Below are positions 12,272 to 25,559 of a stretch of 64,000 nucleotides of DNA, piece after piece; positions within the stretch are counted from its first letter, which is position 1; each line of letters starts with the position of its first letter. The translations under genes and the position numbers were made by a program. The notes beneath the pieces were generated by a model. The model was not told the origin of the DNA and did not search any database. It worked only from the letters and a program-made list of their open reading frames with translations. Source of the DNA: Vandiemenella viatica (Eukaryota > Arthropoda > Insecta > Orthoptera > Morabidae); the NCBI GenBank assembly GCA_031002005.1, contig JARYHS010008074.1, positions 175,174,494-175,238,493 on the forward strand. The letters are read 5' to 3'.

Positions 12272-13570
12272 TGTCAACAGTTTAATAGCTACGCAACTGC
12301 TACCACATTGTCAAAATACACTCATTAAGTTTGATTTTAACAGCAGTTCATAGTTAAAAAGCCATATCGATAAACTTTACTGTTAAAAAAACATGGAACT
12401 ACTTTCCAGTAAGATGTCGACTTTATGAACAAAGTTTATACACGTGTAAGCTTTAAATGAATGCTAAGCTTACCTTTTTATATAGATTTAAAACATCGAG
12501 GATATGACTATATAATGTGATGTGAAACTTATTAATTCACTTGATTTTTTCCTTTAGCTGCAGCATTTAGTATTTAAAAAACGTAATTAAAATATTTTCT
12601 TCCTCTTCTTATTTCAAGAAAAAACAGCACTTACTTTGTTTAACTAATTTAAAACACAACAAACAGCTTTTTATTTACTAAACGTAAATCAATTACGATA
12701 TTCTTTCCGTTAATGAACAGCAAACAGAGATATTAGAATGTGCAGTGTTTAATACCTAAGCAACTGCTATGAAATTAATTGCCATAATACATTCATTAAT
12801 TTTACTTTTTGTAGCATTTCATAAGTAACGGTAGACTTTTAAAAAAACGTTGGACTACTTTTCAGTAATATGTCGACTTGAAGGAACTTAAATTACTCAT
12901 GGTCTCTGCTATAACAGCGAACGTGTTAGCTATTAAATGAGCATTAAGCTTACCTTCTTATATACATTTAAATCATCCACGATATGACAATATGTACATA
13001 TACCGAGCGTGGTGGGTGAGCGGTTAACGCTAAGGCCTCGAATTCGGGAGGACGCCGGTTCGAATCCCCGTCCGGGCATCCAGATTTGGGTTTTCCATGG
13101 TTTCCCCAAATCACTCCAGGAGAATTCCGGGATGCTTCCTTCAAAAAGGCCATGGCCGTATTTCTTTCCTTTCCTTGTTCCAATCCCATCCCGCCTCTAA
13201 TGACCTCGACGTCGACGAGGCGTAAAGCCATAAGTAAAAAAAAATATATATATACGCGATGTGAAACTCATTAATTTCAGTTCATTTTTTAGTTTCTTAG
13301 CTACAGAATTGTGTATTTACAAGAAATAAATATAATATTTCCTTATTTCAAGAAAATACAGGACATACTTTATTTAACCAATTTAAAACCTAAAAAGCAG
13401 CATTTCATTTATTTATCCTAATTTAACAGCAATATTCTTGCCATTGGAATAATTATTCGTATTATTTCATTCAAAACAAATATTGAAAAACCTTATGGCT
13501 GAGAAAACGTGGAACTTCTTTTCAGTAATATGTTGACTTTAAGAAACTTAAATTACTCATGGTCTAGGTT
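12272..13570. repeat. AT-rich tandem duplication, ~480-bp unit, about 2.5 copies
   Basis: The block 'tttaataGCTACGCAACTGCTAcc...' at about 12280 recurs at about 12750 as 'tttaatacctaagcaactgcta'. Landmarks such as 'cagtaagatgtcgactt', 'gcattaagcttaccttcttatata' and 'atatttcaagaaaa' recur in the same order. A third partial copy of the 'ttttcagtaatatgttgactt' segment lies at about 13510-13570. The second unit is lengthened by a SINE-B insertion at 13004-13243. Confidence 0.8.
13004..13243 (+). mobile_element. SINE-B, near full length (reference copy)
   Basis: tRNA-like head with A-box region GAGCGTGGTGGGTGAGCGG and B box GGTTCGAATCC at 13057-13067. The body 'ccagatttgggttttccatg', 'ttccttcaaaaaggccatgg' and a 3' end 'gaggcgtaaagccataagt' plus A-run follow. 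Polymerase III-type promoter boxes and an A tail are typical of LINE-mobilised SINEs. It sits inside unit 2 of the AT-rich tandem duplication. Confidence 0.9.
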
Positions 13571-13801
13571 ATTTAAAATGGAAAACAGACTTCATGTATG
13601 TGACCTAAACAAGTATTCTGGCAATTAATTTCTCCGGCGTTGCTTAGCTATTAAATAACACTCATAACCTGAGATCTGTAGTAAAATCTGTGGCCAGAGT
13701 TTACATTACGCTATAATTGTTCTTTCTTCGTGTACACTATACGTCGGTTATTAATTTATTTCGGTTATTAATTTATTTAATGATGACTTCAGACTTCAGA
13801 T

Positions 13802-15484
13802 ATGCCACCTAAACAACCAACTATATCTCTCGAGGAATCTGGTATAAAAATGACCAAGAAAGCGAAATACAACATGCAACATGCAACCAAACATACTACT
13901 GAAGAACAACGAAAACAGAAAGCACAGTATGACAAGCGACGTAGAGTAAATGTCACTGAAGAACAATATCTGCAAAAGGTGCAATATGACAAGTTATGTT
14001 AGTGAACAACAACGTCAGCGGAAAGCAGAATACGATAAGCATAGTTGAGCAAGTCTTGCTGAAAAACGTTTTCAGCAGGAAAATATACTGCAAGGACAAA
14101 ACCAAAGGTATGTAGGAAGAATAGCCATAAATGATGAAAAACAAATTCCAGAGTCAAAATGTGGTAGTTTAATCGAGAAATGTCAATTTTGTGGTTCAAA
14201 GAATTTTCCTAAAGAGAAACCTGCTGATGGCAAATTCACTCTCTATTGTCACAAAGGAAAAGTAGTTTTGCCTGTCAGTCGCTCATGTGATCTCATTAAT
14301 TGATTACTGACGAACCACCATGAACATTCAAAAACTTTAAAAAATTGTAAGATCTTTTAATAGCGCCCTTGCTTTTGCATCAGTGTAACATAGCAGCTCC
14401 TCCAGGCTATGGACCTTATTGCTTCCGAATACATAGAGCTGGTACACTACATCCAAATTCTGGAGACATTAGAAAATATGCTCAATTATATATTCTGGAT
14501 CCCAATGAATCTACCGAGCAGAGAACGGCTTCATTGGAAAATGCTTCATGCCACATATCTTTAATGAAGGAACTCGGAGAATTTAAGAGATTGAACAGCG
14601 TTTACGCGGAAGCCCACAAAATGATGCATGAAGTAGAAAAGGAGGCGATTGCTGAAGTACAGATTAAAGCAGTGAAGCCTCATAAAATCACAATGGCAAT
14701 CCGACAAGACCGACTCTCCGATGTAAGGCGCTACAACGCTCCTAGAGTTTCTGAAGTGGCAATAGTAATACAGAATGCTGATGAAGAACCTCCGCTTGAG
14801 AGGGATTTGCTTATTCACCTAAAGCCAAATATTCGAAAAACAAAGAGAATCAGTATTCTGCATTTTAATTTGGATCCTATGGTTTACCCTGTACTCTTTC
14901 TATATGGTGATCAAAGTTGGGTTTCAAATCTTCCGCTTGAGGGTGAAAGAGTACGCACACGTCTTACACAAACGCAATACTATCGCTACCGATTTGCAAT
15001 TAGACAAGAATTTAACCCATTTTTGAGTGCTGGCAAATTGACATAACAGTATATGGTCGTCGCCTATATTAAAACGGAGGGTAATCGACTAAACTATATA
15101 AAAACACACCAATCCAATCCTCGCGTCGAATTATACCAGAATTTGACTGATCACATTGGTCCAATGGTTGACCGTGAAGGATTGGTTCCTGGCGTCCCAG
15201 TAATTCCTCCAACATCTTTTATAGGAAGTCCGAGGAATATGCACCAAAATTATCAAGATGCAATGGTAGTTGTAAGAGAGTGTGGTAAGCCTGATTTATT
15301 TATCACCATGACATGTAATCCTAATTGGAAGGAGATTCAGAGAAACGTTGCCGACTATCAAAAGGTGGAATATAGATCAGATTTAATGGCACGCGTTTTC
15401 AATTTAAAACTCAAAGAACTGTTACATGATGTTATGAAAAATCACGTTTTATGGGTACCTACTGCCAAAATTCATGTGATGTGA
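13802..15484 (+). pseudogene. Helitron replication initiator/helicase, N-terminal part, broken
   Basis: 13802-14000 encodes a charged leader with repeated KQKAQYDKRRR-like segments. After frame breaks, 14369-15043 and 15053-15481 encode the Helitron-like N-terminal domain, with landmarks GPYCFRIHR, ILHFNLDPMVYPVLFLYG, RFAIRQEFNPF and, near 15220-15335, GSPRNMHQNYQDAMVVVREC then KPDLFITMTCNPNW. In the family this precedes the HUH nuclease and Pif1-type helicase, which are absent: the frame stops at 15484 just before the HUH motif. A stop at 15044-15046 splits the two long segments. No TC or CTAG end was identified. Confidence 0.85.
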
Positions 15485-15852
15485 CTTAACTTCCACAGGA
15501 TAAAAATTTTCTGCAAGGTTGGTAATGCATAATGTATTCACTTTGATTGTAGTTAACTAATCACCGCTGTAGTGAGGGTGTTAAGTAACATGTTATCGTA
15601 TAGTAACACTCTGGCCGCATCTGTCCGTACAAATCTGTCTACGTATATAACACCATTCACATTAAATAGACAAAGTGAATTTTTGTAGTCAAATAAAACT
15701 TTGTATTTCAGCCAGTTCCAGTCAAGAGACCTCGACGTTTGAAACAGCTATACGAAAGCGCGATCGTCTTTGTCCATGTTTAATACGTCTATTATTAAAA
15801 CTCTGAGTTCTTCAGGCCCAAAACATTTTATTCATTTCAACAGTGAAACACA
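15485..15852. other. no gene seen
   Basis: Nothing recognised between the Helitron fragment and the MITE. Confidence 0.4.
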
Positions 15853-15860
15853 GGTCAAGT

Positions 15861-16057
15861 CAGGGCCGGCGTTAGGGAGGGGTAAGCGGGTCAAAAGTAC
15901 CCGGCCCGCCGGCTGATGGGGGGCCCCATCACCGACTGTAGGGGCCCTCAGGCCATTAAGCCAAGAATCCGCCCATTGTCGGCCGGCCAGTTTGTAGAGC
16001 TAAAAAAAAAAGGTAACCCATTTTATCCCGGGCCCGAAATTCCTAGCGCCGGCCCTG
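15861..16057. mobile_element. hAT MITE (CAGGGCCGGCG family) with perfect 8-bp target duplication
   Basis: The element starts CAGGGCCGGCGTTAGG and ends CCTAGCGCCGGCCCTG, 197 bp in all. GGTCAAGT flanks both sides exactly (15853-15860 and 16058-16065). The interior is very GC-rich and palindromic with no coding capacity. The terminal repeat matches that of the larger hAT element at 56862-61325, which suggests that family could have mobilised it. Confidence 0.93.
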
Positions 16058-16261
16058 GGTCAAGTTAGTATTTGGTCAGATCAAGTAAACCTATTACAAT
16101 CTTTGACCCTAAAAACTGGAACTATTCCAGATCCGTGTCGAAACGCAAAATACGGTCAAAGGCTTACACTAGAATCGAATAAAGTCAATTATTTTTCATA
16201 ATTTAAATTGGCAAACTTAATTGATAACTAACTTTCTATGTTCATGGCTTATTAGGAAGTT

Positions 16262-16563
16262 AAATTTAATTTAATTGCGATGGAGCGCACGTTCCGGTTA
16301 CAATTTGCCTTTTCCTTTTACTCCACGTACTTCTGCTCTCTACAAATTTCAACTTTAAATTCCTTCAACGTTTTTGATAATAGTAATTTATACCAATCCC
16401 TGACACCCTTACCTAAGAAAGAAACTCTTCCTACACCCTTGTGCCTTAAATAGAATGCCAACTTGTAGTCATGGTCATCTTTTCCCTTCCAAACAATAAT
16501 CCTAATTCTTACACCAATATCTTTCCAAGCCTCATCACCAATATTCGCAGTGTACAATCCCAA
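16262..16563 (-). mobile_element. CR1-like LINE 3' end, antisense copy
   Basis: On the complement, 16563-16318 encodes NIGDEAWKDIGVRIRI... ending DWYKLLLSKTLKEFKVEICR. The trailing non-coding sequence is similar to 19090-19265 of the plus-strand LINE, including the tail 'gtgcgctccatcgcaattaaatt'. It is a 5'-truncated copy of the same family, lying head-to-head with the next LINE. Confidence 0.7.
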
Positions 16564-16569
16564 GACTCA

Positions 16570-19265
16570 CTTTTTAGGAGTTTCACTAAGGACGGTAGAG
16601 TAGTGATACACGAAGCATGGCCTACACTTAAACAGAAGGGGCAAGCGGGTATTTTCCGAGTTGTAAGGGAGTCCACTTCCAGCGATGACGAGGTCACGAC
16701 TGTGACTTTTTTTAGATTATGGGTTGCTTGTGAGGAGATAAAGATTGATCAAATGGATGCTGATTGTATATACACGACGGGAAAAATAAAATAAAAAAAA
16801 TGCTAAAAAATAGGTGAAATTGCTGAAACAATTACTGACGAAAACAGAACTGGAAAGGAGAAAGTTAATGCTGAAAATATCACAAAGCCGGTAATAAAAG
16901 TGTTACTGGCGAACTATAGAAGTATAATGAACAAAGTAACATAATTTGAAAACTTAACAGAGATACACGAACCACAAGTAATTATAGGGGTAGAGTCTTG
17001 GTTAAAAGAAGTACTAGACACAAGTTATTCCTGATGGTTCCAGCGATAAAGCGTTAATTGGTGGATGGGTTTTCATACTGGTTAGCAAAGACTACTAAAT
17101 TTCACTGTTTTTTATACAACACGACCGTGAGTTACTTGGAGAATATTTCTGGGGGTAAAGAAAAAGAAAAATTCAGGGTGTCTGCTACTTACTGTAGCGG
17201 AGTGATGAAGATAGGAGTCTTGGGGAGAAACTAAATTTATAAGTTCAAAAGTGAGAGTAGAATGGTCAGTATTGAAGGGGATTCAAGTTTACTAGGTTTC
17301 AACTGGATAGGAAATAAGATTAATAACACAAGGGAACAGAAATTTGCAAATACCATAATAATGGAATGAGGCTTTATACAAGTGGTACACCAGAACCGAG
17401 TGGTACGAAACATGATGGATATCTTCCTAATAAAGCAGGATGATAATCTTCTTGGGTGTAAAGAACCTGATTGTGGATATTAGAGGGTTCAGTAAACCAA
17501 TGTCTAAAATTGAAGGAGGAAATAGGTATGGTTATAAAAATGCACAGATTTCGAAAACGAAGAGATATTTCAGGGAAAGTTTCAGCAAATGAAAGGATGG
17601 CACAATTACAGCGGAATCGAAGTGTGAAGAGCTCAAAGAGATAATAAAAAATGGTGAAGAAATATTAATTCCAAAACAGAAAATGAAGAAAAGTACAGAC
17701 CATACGGACTGTAATAGGGAGGTGGAACGGTTAAAGAAAACATAACAGAGTTAAGAGAAAGCAAGTCATCATGGATAATTGAAACAACTAAACAAGGAAT
17801 TAATAATAACAAAGAAGGTGGCTAAAGATGGTTTTGTGAAGTATATTATTTGTGCAGGGGGACTACTGACGGATATATCTACAAATTTCTATTGCTATGT
17901 TAGAATACTGAGGGGAAGGTGTTGAGACAATTATAGATAAGGATGGAGAAGAAGTTACTGAGGATTTGAAAAAGGCAGAGGTACAATTAGAAATGAAACA
18001 ATTTGAAATCATCCTGAGGATATCATGAAGGAACTAAGAAAGCAGAAAAAGCTTTAAAGAGCCGGTGTACAAAATATTATTACGGATGAGTTAAAGATAG
18101 CAAGAAGTGACATGATACTTCATCTTGAAATGTTATTTAAATTGAGTCTGGATATTTGCTTCTTACCAGAACACTGAAATTTGCAATAGTAGTACTAGTC
18201 CATAGAGGAGGAGGGCTAATAGAGTCGAAAATTAAAGGCCAATCAGTTTGACATCAGTGGTAGGTAAATTAATGGATAGATTGATATGCAACCAAACCAG
18301 AGGTATATGTGATAAAAGTAAGTGGTTTTCACATGGCTTTAGGCAAGGTTAAAGATAAATGCAAATGCTTATTAGACACACAGATACAAGAACTAAAGGT
18401 TCATTATAATTATAAGATGGGAAAAGAATTGCTTGTTGAAGACTTTAAATGTAAATTTCTGGGCATAACGTTTCATAACAAACTCAACTGGGCAGGGTGC
18501 ATTGGACAGGTTGTAAGAAAAGTTTTCAAAATCCTTCACTTGTTGGAGAGAGTGATGAAGTGAGAGGCGGGATGGGATTGGGGACAAGGTACGGGAAAGA
18601 ATTCGGCCATGGCCTTTTGAAGGAAGCATCCCAGCATTCGCCTGGAGTGATTTGTGGAAACCATGGAAAACCCAAATCTGGATGCCCGGACGGGGATTCG
18701 AACCCGCGTCCTCCCGAATGCGAGGTCAGAACGTTAACCGTCCACTCACCACGCTCGGTATTGCTTGAAGATGGTGGTGTAGTATGTGACCCACTTTTTG
18801 GGTATCAAATACAGGAACAGGAAGGAGTGCAAAGAAGAACTGCTAGATTTACCGCAGAACACAATCAGTAACACACATGATAAAGGAGCTGGAATGAGGT
18901 TCACTGGAAGATACGAGGAGGGTGAAGAGAGTTACGGGAGTAAACGAGGCATAATTAGTGATGAGGCTTGAAAAGATGTTGATGTAAGAATTAGGAGTAG
19001 TTTAGAGAAGGGATAAAATGATCGTGACCAGAATCTGGTCCTAGAATTCAGGCACGAGGGGTCTGAAGATTTTCTTTCGTAGGTAAGGTGGTCAGGGATT
19101 GAAATAAGTTACCGGATAAATGATGAATAATTTACTAGATACGCTGAAATAATTTAAAGTTGAAATTTGTAGAGGGCAAAAGTAGGCGTGTCTACAGGAA
19201 AGGGGAAAAATGGGTGTGTAGGGCAAGTGCCACCGGAGCGTGTGCTCCATTGCAAATAAATTAAA
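16570..19265 (+). pseudogene. CR1-like non-LTR retrotransposon, decayed
   Basis: Decayed frames give an endonuclease start (KPVIKVLLANYRSIMNKV, then PQVIIGVESWLKE near 16880-17010). A reverse transcriptase block (RPISLTSVVGKLMDRL near 18238-18285) and a late RT segment at 18385-18560 (CKFLGITFHNKLNW, FKILHLLERVMK) follow. After the SINE-B insertion at 18560-18766, the frame continues LLEDGGVVCDPLFGYQIQ then VQRRTARF, which is the usual order. The FADD catalytic block is not recognisable and many stops are present. The 3' end 'gtgtgctccattgcaaat' matches the antisense copy at 16262 and a tail scrap at 46350. Confidence 0.75.
18560..18766 (-). mobile_element. SINE-B inserted in the CR1-like LINE
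   Basis: On the complement it starts 'ccgagcgtggtgagtggacggttaacg', has B box GGTTCGAATCC near 18691-18701 and ends in 'ccccaatcccatcccgcctc' without the final 'aaagccataag' segment. It splits the RT reading frame between FKILHLLERVMK and LLEDGGVVCDP. Confidence 0.88.
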
Positions 19266-19980
19266 TTAAATATACATCACTGATTAATCTTAACATGTTT
19301 TATTCACTAATTGATATTTAATTCAGCTTTGTTTACGCCTCTTATGTCGCGTGTGGAACGCTGTTATTGTCCGTTTCTACATACCGCAGAGATATGTATG
19401 TTTCTGATTATGTCAGATATAACGAGTATAAAATCTGTCGACGAATTTAATAAAATAGCTTATATACCAATAATTAACATTCTAGGCATTATCAATAAAT
19501 AGAGTAACTTACACATTGAATTACTCTGCCATTCACTGAATAGAAATGTTGTTTCTCTTATGTGAACCACTTGCGACTCATAGTAAGATGGTTTTACCCA
19601 AAGAATTGGGAGTAGTGTCTGGACAGAGGAAGAAGCTGTCAACTTATTTTATTTCTGACTTGGCGCAAGTGTCGTAACCATGGAGCACTGAAAGTTATTC
19701 TTTGAAATAGTAGCCTTAGCGAGATTGTCTAAGTTCCACAATTATCTGCCGGAAGTAATGACTTTTCATCGACGAACAGTAATAGCTTATTTAGAAAAGA
19801 AGGGTCCATGAAACAGTTGTGTTATATCTCTCTCTTAAAAATCGATAGGGCAATGCTAAAAATCCTTCTGGAAGCAAGTTTGACCCCAGAAATTTACTTC
19901 AAATTGTAAATGTCATTTTGAAGACCATTACTATTTGGGGAATTATTGGAATATTCGGTCGTCTAGCTATTGGTAATCGG
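19266..19980. other. intergenic, nothing recognised
   Basis: No recognisable coding or repeat structure. Confidence 0.4.
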
Positions 19981-19989
19981 TGATCATTG

Positions 19990-20470
19990 ACAATGCTGAG
20001 CGCGGTCGAGCACTGACCAGCCAGGTATCTGCACACTTGCAGTCAGCACCTCAGGGTGCAGTCCCCTTCATAACTGTAGGTCAGCCGAGGCTGCCTGGGC
20101 AGTACGAGCGATCAAAGAGTTATCTCCAGTGTCGGCAGTCGTCGAGTGTAGTCGAGCGCACTTCGATAGCCACCTGTTAGGAGCCTGCCACTCTCCCATG
20201 CACCTCGCATCCGAGGCGACCATCTGCCTAACAATTAACTATTACAGTTTGCACTAAGAGATTCATTAACTACCGTATGAGGGTTTAGATAAATTGTTGA
20301 CAGTTGGAATCCACTTTGCGGCACGTTATTAACTGTATTATTTAGTCTTCGAGGCCATAAACTGTTCCATTGTCTTCCTTCCAATAAATGCCTTCCTTCA
20401 TTTAGTAAGAACATAGATCAGTTTCTGACCTTCGGTATGTGGCTGTCAATCCACAGTGGTGTCAAGCATT
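19990..20470 (+). mobile_element. possible solo LTR-like block
   Basis: A moderately GC-rich stretch with a CA-rich promoter-like 5' half and a polyadenylation signal (AATAAATG near 20384). It ends at 'tcaatccaca' followed by TGGTGTCAAGCATTAGG, which resembles the primer-binding site after a Gypsy-type LTR. No second LTR, gag or pol is visible, so this is weak. Confidence 0.25.
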
Positions 20471-20479
20471 AGGCCAAAC

Positions 20480-22516
20480 AGCCCAACGGTAAGGTGTGTG
20501 GAGCTGCCAGAAGAACAGAAGAGACGCTTCGAGTAGAACTGCAATTCCCTAAGGTTAGTTCGTCAGCACACCTATCACACACGCCCACTAGCCTTGGCAA
20601 ATCAGCCCCCGACAAAATTCATAAAATTTCTTGCGAACATTTTCCTTATATTTTGAGCCGGATCTCAAATTTATTTTTGGCGGTACCACCTCTGAAGACT
20701 GTTTACGACAAAAAATCAAAAAAAAATCATAAATCATTAAAACAGGATAATTATTTGAATAAATAAATTAAACAATATTAGATGTAAGGGGCGTTAATGT
20801 GCATGGAACTGTTGAGCCGCTAGCTACCTCGATAGAACGCGTTGGCTCGTAATTTAGAGGAAGGATTCTCTTCCAAATAATTTTTTGTTTGCCGAGGTGA
20901 AACAAAATATACCATTTACAACATTAGTTTGTCATTTGCAGCCATCGAAACCTCGCCACTATGTCGCCTAGTCATACTGCACATGAGGGTTATGCTAAAC
21001 TGCCTTCAACCTAAAAGTCCGGAATAAGATCTAGAGAGACTGGAATCAATGTGAGCAGATACCAGGAGAAATCGTATTGGAGTAAGAAGATATCAACAAA
21101 GCTCCAGATGGTGGTTCAATGGTAAAAAATAATGCATTCGAATTGCTGTAGGAATCTCTGTAGTTCGAATTCAACATGAAGCTGTAGGACTCTTTTTAAC
21201 GGTAGGAAAGAACCAAATCAATAGTAAATTGAAACAATGTCGCTTGAGTATCCTAATTACTACACGGAATCTGTAACACTATCACAACCCCATATCATTT
21301 TTGTTATTAATTTTACTGTTATTATTATTATTATTGATGAAGCATTACTTTATTTGATAAATATAGGTATCTTGAATAATTGTATACCCTATTAATGTTT
21401 GTAACCTGAATTGTATTATGTTCGGGTTTCCGCAGATAGTAATAGGTATCAGGGTAGCATAATATAGTTTATTACCTTAAGGATTAGTATTGTGGTGTAC
21501 CACGTGTGGCATTACTTTCACCTATTATTTTTGCGATCTTAGATTTTCGCATGTCATTGCTTTTCAACATTGCCAGCGCGCCATGGAAGGGTACTTCCAA
21601 AATTAGTTAAAATTAATCCACATCACAAATCCATTTTTTTTATGATAGGTATTAGAATCATCCACAAAAGATAAAATTGTATATAAAAGGGGAGTCAAAC
21701 ATCTAAATGATACAAAGAAAACATTACTTAAAAGAAACAACGATGTTGCAGATCAATTACAAATTTTAGCTAGCTCAGTTAGTAATCAGAAAGTATACGA
21801 ATTCTTATCTCTGTGGCGTGAACCACGGGTTTATGTTTAAGAATTCTAAACCCACCACACTGAAACATGTCTGATTCAGTTTGTATTTGCAAAGGAAAAT
21901 TTCTCTGTATTTACCATATGATGTTAAGTCTTTGACGGGGAGTTCAAAATCATCTGTACTTTCTCTTTCTTCCACACTGACACACACGATGCACTGCAAA
22001 CCAAATTATATAAAATGTTACTTGTGATAAAATATTTGATGCGGTAGGATGACAATTTTCACCTGTGGCCAAACCGGAGGTCCTACGCCGAGTGAGTTTT
22101 TAAAGTGCCGTTGTTCATCACGTCAACTTCAGCAACCCATGTTTAACACAGATTTACCAAACCGGACGAGTAGGGCGGACAATCCCTCCGTTTTCCATGA
22201 AAATATATATAACAAACTGTCTTAGTTTATAATTATCGAAAGTACACATTTAGATTGGCTACACCCCTCTGTCTCTCACACACACTCGCGCACATGTTCA
22301 CCTTAGCTCGGGTCGGCTGTCCATCCAGCTGCTCGGCTGGTTGTCTTTAATGTGGGACCGTTACCTCTTTCTCCCAAGCGCACACCTGCCCCCCCATGCC
22401 ACAAAGCGATGCAGTCTTGAACATTTCATAGATATTGCCGCTCGTGCCAGAGTCTAGAAGACTGGCGAAATAAAATTGTCCATGTGGGTCTCTTAGTTAA
22501 CGTTTTTATTAATAAA
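20480..22516. other. intergenic, no gene seen
   Basis: AT-rich with a short TTA microsatellite near 21310-21335 and CA/CT-rich patches near 22265-22400. No coding signal I would defend. Confidence 0.4.
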
Positions 22517-22637
22517 CTAGCTGACCCGGTCACGCGTTGCTGTGACTCAGTAGTCATAGTACGTTGGATCACATTTCTTCAGTTTCATGCATGGGAAAAC
22601 TAAAAATATGTCAGATAGCTTCGTTGCTGCTGATGTA

Positions 22638-24990
22638 TCATATTATTTCGTCATTTTTATTTACATTTTTTACTTCAAATACGGCCAAATCACTGCCTTT
22701 ATTAACGTATTTGCAAATGTACTTAATGGATTTTACAGAACTACTAAACTCGACATTAATATGAGCCTTATACGTTTTTGAAAGCAATGGTGAGTATGGT
22801 ACCACCCACTGAGTATCAATTTCAACTTGGTTTCTAGAATTTGACATTCGCATCGTAAATGTGTGGCCACCATTCTCAGCGTTTCTGCGGCGATACAACG
22901 GATAACCGTCTATATCCATAATAGTATCATTCGTATGTTCCTTTGGGAAACGCTTCTTACATCTTCCATGCATGGCAATGTCATGTTAAATGCACCGCAT
23001 GGCCCGTGGATCATGTGAGCTGGTAACAATATCAAACAATTCTAGATCAATTACCGGATCCGGAATTTCGGCTGAAATTATTTGACCAATTTCTTCTGAA
23101 CGGATTTTAACTTCAAGCTAAATCAAAATGTCAGAATGAGGCAAACCTCGCTTTTGCCACTCAATCAAATCCAGATAGCAACGTGTGTTACCGAAAACCG
23201 AATATTTTACGATTAAATCAATCAATTATTTTAATTTTTGTTTGAACACACGTGCAGTGATATCATGACGATGCATTGATTGTTGGCCTGGTAATAGCAA
23301 AGTTTGTATATCCTCCCAATTCGGATTACATATAAATGTAATAAAAAAATCTGGACGACCATAATGACGTACGTAAGTCATCGCATCTTGTATATATTCC
23401 TGCATGTTCCATGGACTTCCGATGTAGCTTGAAGGTAAAATAAATGCATTACCGATATCATTGGCATTTAAAGATTCATCTATATTGCCGATTATAGAAT
23501 CTCGTAAGTGGATGTATTCCTCCGATCGTAATTTAGCCTTGTTGTATCGAATAAATCGCAAACGTTCGTTTTCAATCTCAGCGTACATATCCACGGCGTA
23601 TTGATGGTACAGTTGAAGATATCGAAGGATATAGTTCTCCTGATTTCGTCTGATCATCAACCGGTGGGCGTAGTACTTCATTGAAGTCACTTTTTTACTT
23701 GTTTCATTACCTGAAAAAATAAGAAATTAAATAGGGAAAAAAATTAGAAGAATAAGAAATTAATGTAGTGGGCCCGCGATAATCCGGCCTCTGTTCGGAA
23801 TGCCGCGGGTCTACTGTATTAATAAAATAAGGAATTAAATAGTTGAATATTAAATTTACCAGTAACTGGATCACACTGTTTGATGTTGATTGTGATATTC
23901 ATCCTGCCCTTGCCAGAATATCAGTGGATACTGGAGTGCGTCATACGAACGGTGTAGATCCGAAATTATACTAACAGTGCTATCTCGTCGTGTGATTTTA
24001 ATGGCTCTATTGTCAACTGGATCACCAACTATAATAACTGCAACTTCATGCTACAGTTGCCGCGTTGAACCTGCCAGCGTGTTCTCCTGATGGTAATTTG
24101 TCAGCTTTGATGACAATTTGATAGTTGTCATTTTTTAATTGTGGCGACACTCTTTTAAACAATTGAATAAAGTTAATTATTATTTTCCAAAAAAAATTCC
24201 AACAATACCACAATTGCTCTCTCTTCTGATTGTTCGATGAAATTATACTGGCACCGAGTTGTCACGCGTTCCTCACAACTTCCCATAAAATAGATTTGGA
24301 GAAACTTCGGGACATCATTAGGCATCGGCGACTCAATCTTATGGTACACCTGGCTTTGTATTTTGAATGTATTTTCAAAATGACGTCCAGTCAGATGTGA
24401 GATCGCAAATTTTTGTTGCTCCTAAAGACGTCATCTGGAAGCAGGAATTGAATTTGCGTGTCTTGCGCAGAAACAATTTCGAATCGTTTGATTCGCCAGC
24501 AAGAAGTGATTGCAAAAGGTTCTGGGGGAGTGGAAGTGATAGTAATACAACTTTTCCTGATGCACAACACATGCCTGCTGCTTCATTGCGGAATTTCAAC
24601 GCCTGACTGTATTGGCATAATATGTCCGTTGAACCGATTGCAATTTTAGAATGTGCAGAGTAATCAATGTCTGGTGCATATTCGAAGGCAAGACGAACAA
24701 ATGATACACGTGTTAATGCACGGCTGATTTACTGTCTCTCTCGTTCTCTTTCTCTAAATGTAGCTATGTGCTGTTCTCGTGCCGCTCTTGTTCTCGATAT
24801 ATTCTGTCACAGACGTTCATCATGCTGTTCTTGAGATTCTTGCATACGACGCTCAGCTGTCCTGATTCTTTGAACTTCCTTACTTGCCGCGATTAGTGTT
24901 GCTGATTGATGAGCTCTCTCGTCGTGCGTCTTGCCTCTCTGCTACACGCATTGTCGAGGTTAGATTCTTTGGCGACATTTCACTGAAAAA
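22638..24990 (-). pseudogene. Helitron Rep gene, N-terminal half, decayed
   Basis: On the complement, from 24990 downward: an Arg/Glu-rich repeat leader, then the zinc-finger-like block ALKFRNEAAGMCCASGKV (near 24600-24540), KFNSCFQMTSLGA, PKFLQIYFMGS, and after several stops the open stretch 23690-23226 with GSPWNMQEYIQDAMTYVRHY and FFITFICNPNWEDI. Near 23165-23125 the rolling-circle nuclease motif reads EWQKRGLPHSDIL; active elements have HxH here, so the second histidine is lost. 22973-22638 continues with RCKKRFPKE and KYICKYVNKG, which are Rep domain landmarks. Inactive. Confidence 0.85.
23764..23818. mobile_element. small Tigger/pogo-like MITE
   Basis: The imperfect inverted ends TGTAGTGGGCCCGCG and CGCGGGTCTACTGTA, with 'cgataatccgg' next to the left end, resemble pogo/Tigger termini. 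About 55 bp, inside the Helitron. Confidence 0.4.
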
Positions 24991-25559
24991 TATTTGAATT
25001 ACAGCAAAAAGCATCTGTCTGAAAGCCTTAAAATAAGACACTATAATACAGTGGGTCCATTGAAAAATACAGTAAAATGGAAGTTAAGAACTAATGAGGA
25101 AATATAAAATAACATTGAAAAAAATAACAGAAAAAGAAGAATGATATATTTTTGATACATTTATAGCAGGAATGACACCAGGCTTTCAAGAGGTTTAGAA
25201 AGATTTGAAACGAAATAATACCAGTGAATTGTATGGAAAGAAAAATTTTTCGATAGCCGACTTTGAATATGGCAGGATTCAAAGGTAGAGAGGAGTCCAA
25301 TAATGAAGGAGTACTGGGGAGGAAGAAAGAAAAAACAACAGGAGAGGAATTGAAATTGACACGTGGTCTCTAGCTGACCATAACAAAAAGAAGAAGAAAA
25401 ATGATAAGCTAGCGAGAAATGCTTACACGATTCGAATTTATCGTAACGTTTTCTTCAATGTAATATTCATGTGTGTAATTACTTTGTCGTTAGGTATAAA
25501 AACACACAAACGATGAACAACAATACAGCATAATTATAACACAATACACAGCACAATTG

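Noticed and set aside
13004..13075. tRNA gene from A and B boxes
   Set aside because: Same sequence recurs many times with a shared non-tRNA body and A tail; no acceptor stem pairing. It is a SINE.
19990..20470. Complete LTR retrotransposon
   Set aside because: No second LTR, gag or pol within reach; kept only as a weak LTR-like call.
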